A stretch of DNA of 64,000 nucleotides from Ottowia testudinis. Lineage in GTDB: Bacteria; Pseudomonadota; Gammaproteobacteria; Burkholderiales; Burkholderiaceae_C. The position numbers and the translations under genes were made by a program. The notes beneath the pieces were generated by a model that was not told where the DNA came from, did not search any database, and worked only from the letters and a program-made list of their open reading frames with translations. The DNA is taken from NCBI RefSeq assembly GCF_017498525.1, contig NZ_CP071796.1:1364001-1428000 (forward strand), given 5' to 3'. Each line of letters begins with the position of its first letter. Position 1 is the first letter of the stretch. Below, one piece after another: positions 44,005 to 51,794 of this stretch.

Positions 44005-45050
44005 ATAAGTTCGAGTTGAATCCACCGTCCGTTGGCGGGATCAGGCCGCTTCACGCTTTCGCACTGCTAGCGTTGGCGTTCGGATCTTCCGTCGCCGCTG
44101 CGCAAGGCATGACGCACGACCATGGGGCGACGCACGGTGCAACACCGGCAGCGCCTACGCCTTCGCCTGCAACACCACCTGCGGCAGGCGCACATGACCA
44201 TGGTGCCACGCACAGAGCGCCGCCTGCCGCCGCCGCGGCATCTCCATCACCACAAGCGCCAGACGCTCCCGTTCCACAAGCCGCAATGGACCATGGTGAC
44301 ATGCAAGGTGGAAGCCCACCTGCGGACGCACGCGATCCGGACGCCTACGCCAATGGCCATGAACGCGGCACTGGCGAGCATGTGCCGCCGGGCGTGACCA
44401 AGCTGCACCTGGGTGATGAACACAGCTTTGCCTCGTTCAAGCTGAATCGGCTGGAACGCGTGTTTCCCCGTCGCGGTGGCAACCACACCGCCTATGAAGG
44501 CCAGTTGAAATTCGGCGGTGACTTCAACCACGCCGTGCTGAAGGCCGAGGGCGAGGTCGCTGGCGGCAAGTTGCATGAATCACGTACCGAACTGCTGTGG
44601 GGCCACGCCATCGCGGCCTACTGGGACTCGCAACTCGGCTTGCGCCACGACGGCGGCGAAGGACCCAGCCGCACCTGGCTGGCGTTTGGCGTCGAAGGCA
44701 CGGCGCCGTACTGGATTCATACCCGCGTCACCGCCTACCTGGGCCAAAGTGGCCGTACCGCTTTGCGGCTGGAGGCCGAGTACGACGCGTACCTGACCCA
44801 GAAGCTGGTGCTGCAACCCAAGACCGAATGGCATTTCTACAGCAAGAACGACCCTGAGCAAGGCATTGGCAAAGGCCTGTCCAGCGCCAGTCTCGGCCTG
44901 CGCCTGCGCTACGAGTTCACGCCGCAGATCTCGCCCTACATCGGTGTGGAGTGGCAGCGCAGCTTTGGCCGCACGGCTGATTTCATGCGCGACGCGGGTG
45001 GTCGCGCCTCGCAGACCCGCTGGGTGGCGGGCCTGAGTTTCTGGTTCTGA
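44001..45050 (+). CDS. copB: Outer-membrane copper-resistance protein CopB
   Basis: Outer-membrane beta-barrel protein of 349 residues. A signal peptide (LHAFALLALAFGSSVAAAQG) and a His/Pro/Ala-rich metal-binding region with repeated THDHGATHG and MDHGDM units come first. The CopB domain then contains FNHAVLKAEGEVAGGKLHES, WDSQLGLRHDGGEGPSRTWL, IGVEWQRSFGRTADF and a C-terminal GLSFWF. It is translationally coupled to copA. Confidence 0.92.
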   Translation: MNKFELNPPSVGGIRPLHAFALLALAFGSSVAAAQGMTHDHGATHGATPAAPTPSPATPPAAGAHDHGATHRAPPAAAAASPSPQAPDAPVPQAAMDHGDMQGGSPPADARDPDAYANGHERGTGEHVPPGVTKLHLGDEHSFASFKLNRLERVFPRRGGNHTAYEGQLKFGGDFNHAVLKAEGEVAGGKLHESRTELLWGHAIAAYWDSQLGLRHDGGEGPSRTWLAFGVEGTAPYWIHTRVTAYLGQSGRTALRLEAEYDAYLTQKLVLQPKTEWHFYSKNDPEQGIGKGLSSASLGLRLRYEFTPQISPYIGVEWQRSFGRTADFMRDAGGRASQTRWVAGLSFWF

Positions 45051-45072
45051 CACAACTTTCCAAGGAGTCCCG

Positions 45073-45546
45073 ATGACCAAATCCCTGATGACCGTTCTGC
45101 TCGCCATGGCAATGCCCTTGATGGCGCAGGCAGCCGGCTCTCATGACCACAGCCACGGCCCAGCCGTGAACAGCGCCGTTGGCCAACCTGGCGATGCCGC
45201 CAAAGTCACGCGCACCATCGAGGTGCTGCTGAATGACGACATGCGATTCAAGCCCGAAACCATAGAGGTGAAACAGGGCGAGACCGTCCGGTTCTTCGTC
45301 AAGAACCAGGGCGCCGTTCAGCACGAAATGGTGCTCGGCACGCTCGCCGAACTGAAAGAGCATGCCGAGATGATGCGCAAGATGCCCGACATGAAGCACA
45401 GTGACCCGAACGCGGTCAACTTGCAGCCAGGCCAGCGCGGCGGCATGGTATGGCAATTCACCCAAACCGGCACAGTGGATTTCGCATGCACCGTACCCGG
45501 CCACATGGAAGCTGGCATGGTCGGCAAGGTCATCGTCTCGCCGTGA
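45073..45546 (+). CDS. Cupredoxin-like copper protein
   Basis: Periplasmic protein of 157 residues with a signal peptide (SLMTVLLAMAMPLMAQA). It is a plastocyanin-type beta sandwich: TIEVKQGETVRFFVKNQGA, a His ligand in VQHEMVLG, and Cys-His-Met ligands in FACTVPGHMEAGMVG. A His-rich segment (GSHDHSHG) follows the signal. It probably carries copper or electrons between the periplasmic members of this operon. AAGGAG precedes the start. Confidence 0.88.
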   Translation: MTKSLMTVLLAMAMPLMAQAAGSHDHSHGPAVNSAVGQPGDAAKVTRTIEVLLNDDMRFKPETIEVKQGETVRFFVKNQGAVQHEMVLGTLAELKEHAEMMRKMPDMKHSDPNAVNLQPGQRGGMVWQFTQTGTVDFACTVPGHMEAGMVGKVIVSP

Positions 45547-45574
45547 CCGGCCCCAGAAGGAAAGGAGTGTGAAC

Positions 45575-46066
45575 ATGACCACGACCCTGACGCTCTCGCG
45601 ACGCGCCGCACTGCACTGGGCAGTTGCAAGCGCTGGCGCCGTGATGGCGCCGGCGCTGATGGCGCAGACCAAAGCAGCACTGACCACCGGCATGGAAATC
45701 TGGAAAGACGCCAGTTGCGGTTGCTGCGGCGACTGGATCAAGCACATGGAGGCCAACGGCTTCAAGGTCGATGCCATCCACGACACCGGCAACAACGCCG
45801 CGCGGGCGCGCCTGGGACTGGCGGCCAAGTACGGCTCATGCCACACGGCGCTGATCGGTAGCTATGTGGTGGAAGGACATGTCCCCGCGGCCGATGTGAA
45901 GCGCCTGTTGCGGGAGAAACCCCAGGCCCTGGGCATTGCCGTTCCCGGCATGCCGATCGGCTCGCCTGGCATGGATGGGCCCGTCTACGGAGGTCGCCGT
46001 GACAAGTACGACACGCTGCTGGTGAAGCGCGATGGCACGAGTCACGTGTTTCAGAGCCACAGTTGA
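45575..46066 (+). CDS. DUF411-family metal-binding protein
   Basis: Periplasmic protein of 163 residues. The signal (LSRRAALHWAVASAGAVMAP) carries a double Arg. The mature part begins with MEIWKDASCGCCGDWIKHME, the C-x-C-C site of DUF411 proteins found in copper and silver operons, followed by GSCHTALIGSYVVEGHVPA and GMPIGSPGMD. It probably binds or hands over copper. AAAGGAG lies seven bases before ATG 45575. Confidence 0.88.
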   Translation: MTTTLTLSRRAALHWAVASAGAVMAPALMAQTKAALTTGMEIWKDASCGCCGDWIKHMEANGFKVDAIHDTGNNAARARLGLAAKYGSCHTALIGSYVVEGHVPAADVKRLLREKPQALGIAVPGMPIGSPGMDGPVYGGRRDKYDTLLVKRDGTSHVFQSHS

Positions 46067-46159
46067 TCGGCTGCTTCTTGCGTCGAGCAGCGCTTTCCGA
46101 ATCCGGGCGGCCAAGCTTGTTGGGGTCACCGCGTGCGCATGGGGTCAAGGGCCTCTGGC

Positions 46160-46645
46160 ATGACACGCCAGCGGTGGATGGTGGTGACACTGTTGAGCCT
46201 GCTGCTGATCGCAACGCTGCTCCTGTGGCAACGGCAGCGGCCCGTGGATCGCGCAGCGCCATTGCTTCGACCCGGCGACGATACGCTGGTGATCAGAGGG
46301 GCGGCGATCTACTCGCGGCACTGTGCCAGTTGCCATGGTGCAAGCGGTGAAGGTCAACCAAACTGGCGTCAACGTGGGCCCGACGGCTTGCTTCCAGCCC
46401 CGCCACATGACTCCAGCGGCCACACTTGGCACCACCCCGACGCGCAGTTGTTTGCCATCACCAAGCTGGGGCTGCCGCGCGTCATCAACCAGCCGAACTA
46501 CCAGACTGCCATGCCCGTTTACGAAGGCGTTCTGAGCGATGACGACATCATCGCCGTGCTGTCGTGGATCAAGGCGCAGTGGCCGCCTGAAGTGCGTGCG
46601 CACCAGGACCAGATCAACGCGCAGGCGGCGCCTGCAACCCGCTGA
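46160..46645 (+). CDS. c-type cytochrome, membrane-anchored
   Basis: Protein of 161 residues with an N-terminal membrane anchor (WMVVTLLSLLLIATLLLW) and one haem site CASCH in SRHCASCHGASGEGQ. The axial Met is probably in YQTAMPVYEGVLSDDDI. Such cytochromes accompany multicopper oxidases in copper-resistance clusters. ATG 46160 is preferred; GTG 46133 and ATG 46139 are in frame upstream. Confidence 0.85.
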   Translation: MTRQRWMVVTLLSLLLIATLLLWQRQRPVDRAAPLLRPGDDTLVIRGAAIYSRHCASCHGASGEGQPNWRQRGPDGLLPAPPHDSSGHTWHHPDAQLFAITKLGLPRVINQPNYQTAMPVYEGVLSDDDIIAVLSWIKAQWPPEVRAHQDQINAQAAPATR

Positions 46646-46706
46646 AAGCGTGGCGTGCCCGTTGACGGCATGCGTGCATGTGGCGTAAGCCACAAGGAGT
46701 TTCGTC

Positions 46707-48926
46707 ATGAATGAACACCCGCATGACCATGGTGGCCCTCATCACCACGCCACCGATCAGGGAGCACATGCCGATGTCGATGGCGGGACTTCTTCCAGCC
46801 TGAATTCCCCACCGGCCGCTTCATCGGCAGTCGCGGGCACCATCTACACCTGCCCTATGCATCCCGAGATTCGGCAGGATCACTCGGGCAACTGCCCCAT
46901 CTGCGGCATGTCGCTGGAACCGGTGATGCCGACGTTCGACGAAGACGACAGCGAGCTGCGCGACTTCCGGCGCCGCTTCTGGTGGACGCTGCCCTTGACC
47001 GTCGTGGTCACCGTGCTGGCGATGTTCGGACACCGGCTGGGCTGGTTCGACATGGGCACGCAGTCGTGGGTCGAACTGGTGCTGTCGCTGCCGGTGGTGC
47101 TGTGGGCGGGCTGGCCATTCTTCGTGCGCTGCTGGCAGTCCATCGTCAGCCGCAACCCCAACATGTGGACGCTGATCGGCCTGGGCACCGGCGCGGCCTT
47201 CGGCTACAGCGTGGTAGCCACCGTCGCGCCACAGGTGTTCCCGGACTCCTTCGTGTCGATGGGACGCGTGGCGGTCTACTTCGAGGCGGCAGTCGTCATC
47301 ATTTCTCTCACGCTGTTGGGCCAGGTATTGGAATTGAAGGCCCGATCCCAGACTTCCGCTGCCATCAAGTCCTTGCTTGGCCTGGCGCCCAAGACGGCGC
47401 GGCGCATCGCCCCAGACGGCAGCGAGGCTGACGTGCCGCTCGACCATGTGCATGTCGGTGACTTGCTGCGCGTGCGCCCCGGCGAAAAAGTGCCCGTGGA
47501 TGGCGTGGTCGTAGAGGGCAGCAGTTCAGTCGATGAATCCATGCTCACGGGTGAGCCACTGCCGGTAGGCAAGCGCGTGGGCGACGGCCTGATCGGGGCC
47601 ACGCTCAACACCAGCGGCGCGCTGGTAATGCGTTCGGAGAAAGTGGGTTCTGCCACCGTGCTGTCCCAGATCGTGCAGATGGTGGCTCAAGCGCAGCGCT
47701 CGAAGGCACCGTTGCAGCGGCTAGCGGACGTGGTGGCCGGAAAGTTCGTTATCGTCGTCGTGCTGATCGCCATTGCCACCTTCTTTGCCTGGGGCCTTTG
47801 GGGGCCGGAGCCGAGCTGGGTCTACGCCTTGATCAACGCCGTGGCCGTGCTCATCATCGCTTGCCCCTGCGCGCTGGGCCTGGCCACGCCGATGTCGGTG
47901 ATGGTGGCCACCGGTCGAGCGGCGACGCAAGGCGTGCTGTTTCGCGATGCCGCGGCCATCGAGAAGCTGCGAGAGGTCGATACCCTGATCGTCGACAAGA
48001 CCGGTACGCTGACCGAAGGGCGACCTGCGTTCGACCGTGCCGTGGGCGTGGGCGCGTATGACGAAGCCGAAGTGCTCCGGCTGGCGGCCAGTCTGGATCA
48101 GGGCAGCGAGCATCCGCTGGCCGATGCCATCGTGGCTGCGGCGCGTGAGCGCAAGCTGGCACTGGACACGCCGGACGAGTTTGATTCCGGCACCGGCATC
48201 GGCGTGCGGGGTACCGTCGCCGGCCAGCGCCTGGCGCTGGGCAATACGACGCTGATGGACCAGGAGGGCGTGGATGTGACTCCGGTCGCTGCGCAGGCCG
48301 AAGCACTGCGCAGCGAAGGCGCGAGCGTGATTCACCTTGCCGTCAACGGTCAACTGGCGGGCCTGTTGGCGGTGACCGATCCGGTCAAGGCCAGCACCCC
48401 CGAAGCCCTGAACAAGCTGCACGCAGCCGGCCTGCGGATCATCATGGCCACCGGTGACGGCGTCACCACGGCCAGGGCCGTAGCCGCCCGTCTGGGCATC
48501 GACGAGGTCCATGGCGAAGTCAAGCCGGCCGACAAGCTGGCGCTGGTGGAACAGTTGCAGCAGCAAGGCCGTGTCGTGGCGATGGCAGGCGATGGCATCA
48601 ACGACGCTCCAGCGCTGGCCCGCGCTGACGTGGGCATCGCGATGGGCACCGGCACCGATGTGGCCATGACCAGCGCCCAGCTCACCCTGGTGAAGGGTGA
48701 TCTGCGCGGCATCGCCATGGCGCGCAACATCTCGCAGGACACCGTGCGCAACATGCACCAGAACCTGTGGTTCGCGTTCCTCTACAACGGCATCGGTGTG
48801 CCCATTGCGGCGGGCTTGCTGTATCCGTGGACCGACTGGTTGTTGTCACCGATGATCGCCGCACTGGCCATGAGCTTGAGTTCGGCTTCTGTGATCTTCA
48901 ATGCCTTGCGGTTGCGCGTTCGGTGA
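46707..48926 (+). CDS. Cu(I)-exporting P1B-type ATPase
   Basis: Inner-membrane copper pump of 739 residues. A His-rich N-terminus ([14 protein letters not shown]) is followed by a heavy-metal-binding YTCPMHPEI ... [10 protein letters not shown] domain rather than an HMA domain. Core motifs: SMLTGEPLP, the intramembrane CPC in [12 protein letters not shown], the phosphorylation site [12 protein letters not shown] in EHPLADAI, and [10 protein letters not shown]. The YN and MSxSS pairs in helices 7 and 8 ([18 protein letters not shown]) define the Cu(I) subgroup. The N-terminal domain is that of CopF/CueA-like pumps. Last gene of the copper operon. Confidence 0.93.
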   Translation: MNEHPHDHGGPHHHATDQGAHADVDGGTSSSLNSPPAASSAVAGTIYTCPMHPEIRQDHSGNCPICGMSLEPVMPTFDEDDSELRDFRRRFWWTLPLTVVVTVLAMFGHRLGWFDMGTQSWVELVLSLPVVLWAGWPFFVRCWQSIVSRNPNMWTLIGLGTGAAFGYSVVATVAPQVFPDSFVSMGRVAVYFEAAVVIISLTLLGQVLELKARSQTSAAIKSLLGLAPKTARRIAPDGSEADVPLDHVHVGDLLRVRPGEKVPVDGVVVEGSSSVDESMLTGEPLPVGKRVGDGLIGATLNTSGALVMRSEKVGSATVLSQIVQMVAQAQRSKAPLQRLADVVAGKFVIVVVLIAIATFFAWGLWGPEPSWVYALINAVAVLIIACPCALGLATPMSVMVATGRAATQGVLFRDAAAIEKLREVDTLIVDKTGTLTEGRPAFDRAVGVGAYDEAEVLRLAASLDQGSEHPLADAIVAAARERKLALDTPDEFDSGTGIGVRGTVAGQRLALGNTTLMDQEGVDVTPVAAQAEALRSEGASVIHLAVNGQLAGLLAVTDPVKASTPEALNKLHAAGLRIIMATGDGVTTARAVAARLGIDEVHGEVKPADKLALVEQLQQQGRVVAMAGDGINDAPALARADVGIAMGTGTDVAMTSAQLTLVKGDLRGIAMARNISQDTVRNMHQNLWFAFLYNGIGVPIAAGLLYPWTDWLLSPMIAALAMSLSSASVIFNALRLRVR

Positions 48927-49130
48927 GCCTGCTGCCGAGTGATCGCGATCGACCAGAAGCGGGCATTTACCAATTAACCCTGACGGTCTGCTAATGGCCG
49001 TTGCCGACGTTGCTTGCTGCCGACTGACCGACGGCAATCGCTGCGCTGCGGTCATTCGGGCGCAGTTGTACGAGGCTCGTGCCCAAGCAGGATCGCGTCT
49101 CAACTTTAGAGCGACCTGCAGGTGCGCTGA
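48927..49130. other. Transposon sequence between copper operon and right end
   Basis: About 200 bp with no gene. It contains GACCGACGGCAATCGCTGCG and other GC-rich stretches but no clear terminator or repeat of the end type. Confidence 0.4.
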
Positions 49131-49215
49131 TTTCAGAGTTTATTTTTACGATCAACCTTCCTAAGGTTCTCGACGGACTTTATTTGTGCCCGACGGACTT
49201 TATTTGTCGGAGTCA
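49131..49215 (-). repeat. Transposon right end with two exact TnsB-type repeats
   Basis: R1 at 49191-49207 and R2 at 49171-49187 are both exact copies of ACAAATAAAGTCCGTCG (minus strand), 20 bp apart. A degenerate third copy may lie at 49131-49147 (AAAAATAAACTCTG core). The tip TGACTCCG ends at 49215. Closely packed right-end repeats against spread-out left-end ones is the Tn7 pattern. Confidence 0.85.
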
Positions 49216-49219
49216 TTGC
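49216..49219. repeat. Right target-site duplication (TTGC)
   Basis: Second copy of the TTGC found at 15816-15819, directly after the transposon tip. Confidence 0.75.
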
Positions 49220-49449
49220 GTCTCGGCCAGCAACATGCCGACCAGCAGCATCAGAAAACCCCAGGCCTTGGCCTTTTCGCCTTCGCGCCAATAGGGCGAG
49301 GCGATGTCCCAAAAGCGCCGCCAGATCTCGGCCGAAAAGAAATCGAAGCTTGGGCGCCGCCGGTCGCGCGCCGGCGCGGCGGTGCCGGTCTGGACCGGCG
49401 CCGCGAGGTTTTGCGGCGAGGCGTCGGGGTTGTGGTCCAGTTGGCTCAT
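49216..49449 (-). pseudogene. N-terminal part of the split SbmA/BacA-like ABC transporter
   Basis: Starts at ATG 49449 (MSQLDHNPDASPQNLAAPVQ). A short cytoplasmic arm (FFSAEIWRRFWDIASPYW) and the first membrane helix (AWGFLMLLVGMLLAETQ) follow. The reading frame then hits TGA, which is formed by the transposon tip itself. The next native codons (IAVMLNEQAGEM) are at 15815 and lower. This fragment alone cannot form a transporter. Confidence 0.92.
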
Positions 49450-49614
49450 GGTGTGGCGACAAGGGCGGCGCGGATGGCCTTGGTTACGTGAGGTGACCAA
49501 GCGTAACCAGGCGCGGGCGCGGCCGTTGTCGGAAAACCGCCAGCCCCCGGCGTAGGCGGCCAGCGTCACCGAAGGGCATGGCGGCGTCCCGCCCGCCGCC
49601 GCGCGGCCATGAAA

Positions 49615-49639
49615 AACGCCACCTCGGATGGGTGGCGTT
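49615..49639 (-). terminator. Rho-independent terminator
   Basis: AACGCCACC (49615-49623) and GGTGGCGTT (49631-49639) pair over nine bases with a 7-base loop, followed by TTTTT on the minus strand. It would end transcription of the secreted-protein gene at 49718-50062, before the transporter start. Confidence 0.75.
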
Positions 49640-49640
49640 G

Positions 49641-49705
49641 CTTCTAAAACAGGAGCTGCTCGCGCTTGCCGGGAAAGCGCTAGGGCCAGTTTTGGCTCTA
49701 AACGC
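49641..49705 (+). repeat. Interspersed hairpin repeat, copy
   Basis: GGAGCTGCTCGCGCTTGCC, GGGA, AAGCGCTAGGGCCAGTTTTG. It is close to the form at 52721. It lies between the terminator and the small secreted-protein gene. Confidence 0.7.
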
Positions 49706-49717
49706 TTCGTGCCGCGC

Positions 49718-50062
49718 TCAGTTGCGGTCGCGGCGCGGGCGCGGACGTGGGCAATAGCCGGGCGCGCACGGCAGCGTGGGCGCGGCCACCAGCGCGTAAG
49801 GCCGCGACGCGCGGGTGTCGATCACGATGGCGGGCGGGTAAGTCATGGCGGCGGGTGCCACATGGACAGCCGGCGCGCCGGCGGCCGCGTGTGCCTTGGC
49901 ATCGTCGTTCGGGTTGAACTTGCCCGCGTCAGGAAAGCCCAGTTCCTTGAACGGCGAATTGGGCGGCACCAGGTCGGAGTTCTCCGCGCTCGGCAACGCC
50001 AGCGCGGCACCGCAGAACAGCAGGCCCGCCATCAGCAGGGAGGAGGAGGTCATGGTCTTCAT
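49718..50062 (-). CDS. Small secreted protein
   Basis: Protein of 114 residues with a signal peptide (SSLLMAGLLFCGAALALPSA). The mature part is Pro/Ala-rich (SDLVPPNSPFKELGFPDAGK, TYPPAIVIDTRASRPYALV) and ends in a Cys-containing basic tail (LPCAPGYCPRPRPRRDRN). Not recognised. ATG 50062 is chosen at the signal peptide. A terminator hairpin follows about 80 bp downstream. Confidence 0.6.
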   Translation of the reverse strand: MKTMTSSSLLMAGLLFCGAALALPSAENSDLVPPNSPFKELGFPDAGKFNPNDDAKAHAAAGAPAVHVAPAAMTYPPAIVIDTRASRPYALVAAPTLPCAPGYCPRPRPRRDRN

Positions 50063-50171
50063 TTTCTTGCGCTTTTTTCGGGCGGACGTGGCAGCAAGTG
50101 TAACGAGCGCGGTGGCCACCTGTCCACGCGCCGCGCCGCGCAGACGTGTGCCTTACACGACAATGCGCGTC

Positions 50172-51185
50172 ATGACGACAACATCCAGCCTGAACCGGCC
50201 CCGCATCGTGGTGGTCGCCACCGGCGGCACTATCGCGGGCGCCGGCGCGGGCGGCGGCGCGCCGTCGGCGGCGTACCAGTCGGCGATTTTTACCGCCGAC
50301 GCGCTGCTGGCCAGCGTCCCCGGGCTGGAGCGGCAGGCTGAGTTGCAGGCGGAGCAGCTGCTGCAGATCGACTCGGCCGACTTCACGGACGACCGGCTGC
50401 TGCTGCTGGCGCGCCGCGTGGCCGATTTGTGCGCGCGGGACGAGGTCGATGGCGTGGTCATCACCCACGGCACCGACACGATGGAGGAGTCGGCCTACTT
50501 CTTGCACCTGACGGTGAAAAGCGCCAAGCCCATCGTGCTGACCGGCGCCATGCGGCCCGGCACCGCGCCGGCTGCCGATGGTCCGGCCAATCTGCTGCAT
50601 GCCGTGGCGGTGGCGGCGCACCCCTCATCGGTGGGGCGCGGCGTGCTGGTGGTGATGAACGAAGAGGTGCACAGTGCGCGCGACGTGACCAAGGTGCACG
50701 CCATGCGGCTGGATGCGTTTGCCTCGCCGCACGGCCCGCTGGGCACGGTGGTGGAAGGCGCGCCGCGCTGGTACCGCGCCGTCGCGCGGCCGCACACGCT
50801 GCACAGTGAATTCGACCTTGCCCGCATCGACACGCTGCCGCTGGTCGGCGTGGTCACCAGCCACGGCAACATGCGGCGCGAAATTTTCGACGCCTGGGTG
50901 GCCGCCGGCGCGCGCGCCATCGTGCACGCGGGTTTTGGCGGCGGCACGGTGCCCGGCTATTTGAAGCCCTTGTTCGCCGAGTTGTGCGCTGCCGGCGTGC
51001 CCATCGTGCGCTGCTCGCGCGTGGGCGCCGGCCAGGTGATCCGCAATGCCAGCTTTGACGACGACGCCTCCGGCAGCGTCGCCGCCGACGACCAGAACCC
51101 GCCGCGCGCACGCCTGCTGGCGGCGCTGGCGTTGACGCGTGCGCAGGATGTCGGCGAGATGCAGCGTATCTTCAGCTGCTATTGA
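50172..51185 (+). CDS. L-asparaginase
   Basis: Asparaginase/glutaminase-like enzyme of 337 residues, hydrolysing L-Asn to Asp and ammonia. The two catalytic Thr regions are visible: VVVATGGTIAG (residues 11-21) and VITHGTDTMEESAYFLHLT (~95-113). TGAMRPGTAPAADGPANLL is another conserved block. There is no signal peptide, so it is cytoplasmic. ATG 50172 is used; ATG 50163 is three codons upstream. The gene ends (FSCY) inside a truncated copy of the hairpin repeat. Confidence 0.9.
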   Translation: MTTTSSLNRPRIVVVATGGTIAGAGAGGGAPSAAYQSAIFTADALLASVPGLERQAELQAEQLLQIDSADFTDDRLLLLARRVADLCARDEVDGVVITHGTDTMEESAYFLHLTVKSAKPIVLTGAMRPGTAPAADGPANLLHAVAVAAHPSSVGRGVLVVMNEEVHSARDVTKVHAMRLDAFASPHGPLGTVVEGAPRWYRAVARPHTLHSEFDLARIDTLPLVGVVTSHGNMRREIFDAWVAAGARAIVHAGFGGGTVPGYLKPLFAELCAAGVPIVRCSRVGAGQVIRNASFDDDASGSVAADDQNPPRARLLAALALTRAQDVGEMQRIFSCY

Positions 51186-51215
51186 AAGAGAAGCTGCCTG
51201 CGCTTGCCTGGCTTG
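51183..51215 (+). repeat. Truncated interspersed repeat at the asparaginase stop
   Basis: AAGCTGCCTGCGCTTGCCTG carries the leading box and first arm. The expected second arm is absent, and the REP-like 25-mer at 51219 begins in its place. Confidence 0.5.
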
Positions 51216-51218
51216 CGA

Positions 51219-51243
51219 CGTAGGGTGGGTGCTCGCACCCACG
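51219..51243 (+). repeat. REP-like 25-mer, left copy
   Basis: Starts CGTAGGGTGGGTGCTCGCAC. The internal palindrome GTGGGTGC-TC-GCACCCAC can form a hairpin. An exact inverted copy is at 51770-51794; together they flank the RAYT gene. Confidence 0.8.
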
Positions 51244-51250
51244 TGAGCGA

Positions 51251-51739
51251 CTACCCCGCCTGCAGCCGCCCCTGCGCCACAAAGCGGTGGAAGCTGCTGT
51301 ACGGCCAATCGGCGGCTTGCCGCACCAGACCATGCTTCACGGGGTTGTAGTGGATGTAGTCCACGTGGCGCTGCAAGTCTTGTTTGTCGCGAATCCGGTG
51401 CTCCCAGAAACGGCGCTGCCAGATGCCCTTCTCGCCTTTCGCCACTTTGCTCTGGCTGCGCTCCGCGCTGGCCGGGAAATGGCTTGAAAAGTAGAACTTG
51501 AACAGCCGCCATCGCGTCGAAAAATCGCCGTCATCCTCAGGCAATTTCCAGATCGTGTGCAGGTGCTCCGGCAACACGCAAATGGCGATCGTCTCGAACG
51601 GGTAATGTGCCTGCGCGCGCCGGTACGCCTGGCGCAGCAGGTCAATGTGTTGCGTCAGCAGGCCGCTGCGCCGGTCCGCGAGTGTGGCGGTGAAGAACCA
51701 CGTGGCGCCCGCGAGGTGTGGGCGGCGGTAGCGGGACAT
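51251..51739 (-). CDS. REP-associated tyrosine transposase (RAYT)
   Basis: Y1-type (HUH) single-strand transposase of 162 residues, from the family that mobilises REP/BIME repeats. MSRYRRPHLAGATWFFTATL opens the protein. The HxH metal site is in CVLPEHLHTIWKLP and the nucleophile Tyr in HVDYIHYNPVKHGLV. GIWQRRFWEHRIRDKQD is the typical RAYT block. It is bracketed by exact inverted REP-like 25-mers 8-30 bp from its ends, its probable cognate substrates. Confidence 0.92.
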   Translation of the reverse strand: MSRYRRPHLAGATWFFTATLADRRSGLLTQHIDLLRQAYRRAQAHYPFETIAICVLPEHLHTIWKLPEDDGDFSTRWRLFKFYFSSHFPASAERSQSKVAKGEKGIWQRRFWEHRIRDKQDLQRHVDYIHYNPVKHGLVRQAADWPYSSFHRFVAQGRLQAG

Positions 51740-51769
51740 GTCGGCCTTCCCTGGTTTGCCGCTGCGCCG

Positions 51770-51794
51770 CGTGGGTGCGAGCACCCACCCTACG
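51770..51794 (-). repeat. REP-like 25-mer, right inverted copy
   Basis: Exact inverted copy of 51219-51243. Its last bases include the stop codon (TAG, 51790-51792 on the minus strand) of the TAXI gene, so the repeat sits exactly at that gene's end. Confidence 0.8.

Larger units (their letters stand above)
15820..49215. mobile_element. Tn7-like transposon, 33.4 kb, in an ABC transporter gene
   Basis: Delimited by inverted tips TGACCGGC (15820-15827) and TGACTCCG (read inward from 49215), each followed at once by ACAAATAAAG and further 17-bp repeats. It encodes TnsA-, TnsB- and TnsC-like proteins, two TniQ/TnsD-like proteins and a cargo of defence-like, antitoxin-like and copper-resistance genes. 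None of the host hairpin repeats found on both flanks occurs inside it. There is no TnsE-like gene and no CRISPR array or Cas gene. Boundaries are direct sequence observations; the Tn7-like assignment rests on the tnsABC-tniQ set. Confidence 0.9.

Noticed and set aside
15820-49215. CRISPR array or Cas genes linked to the Tn7-like element
   Set aside because: I looked for regularly spaced repeats and Cas12k/Cascade-like proteins and saw none, so this is not a CRISPR-associated transposon.
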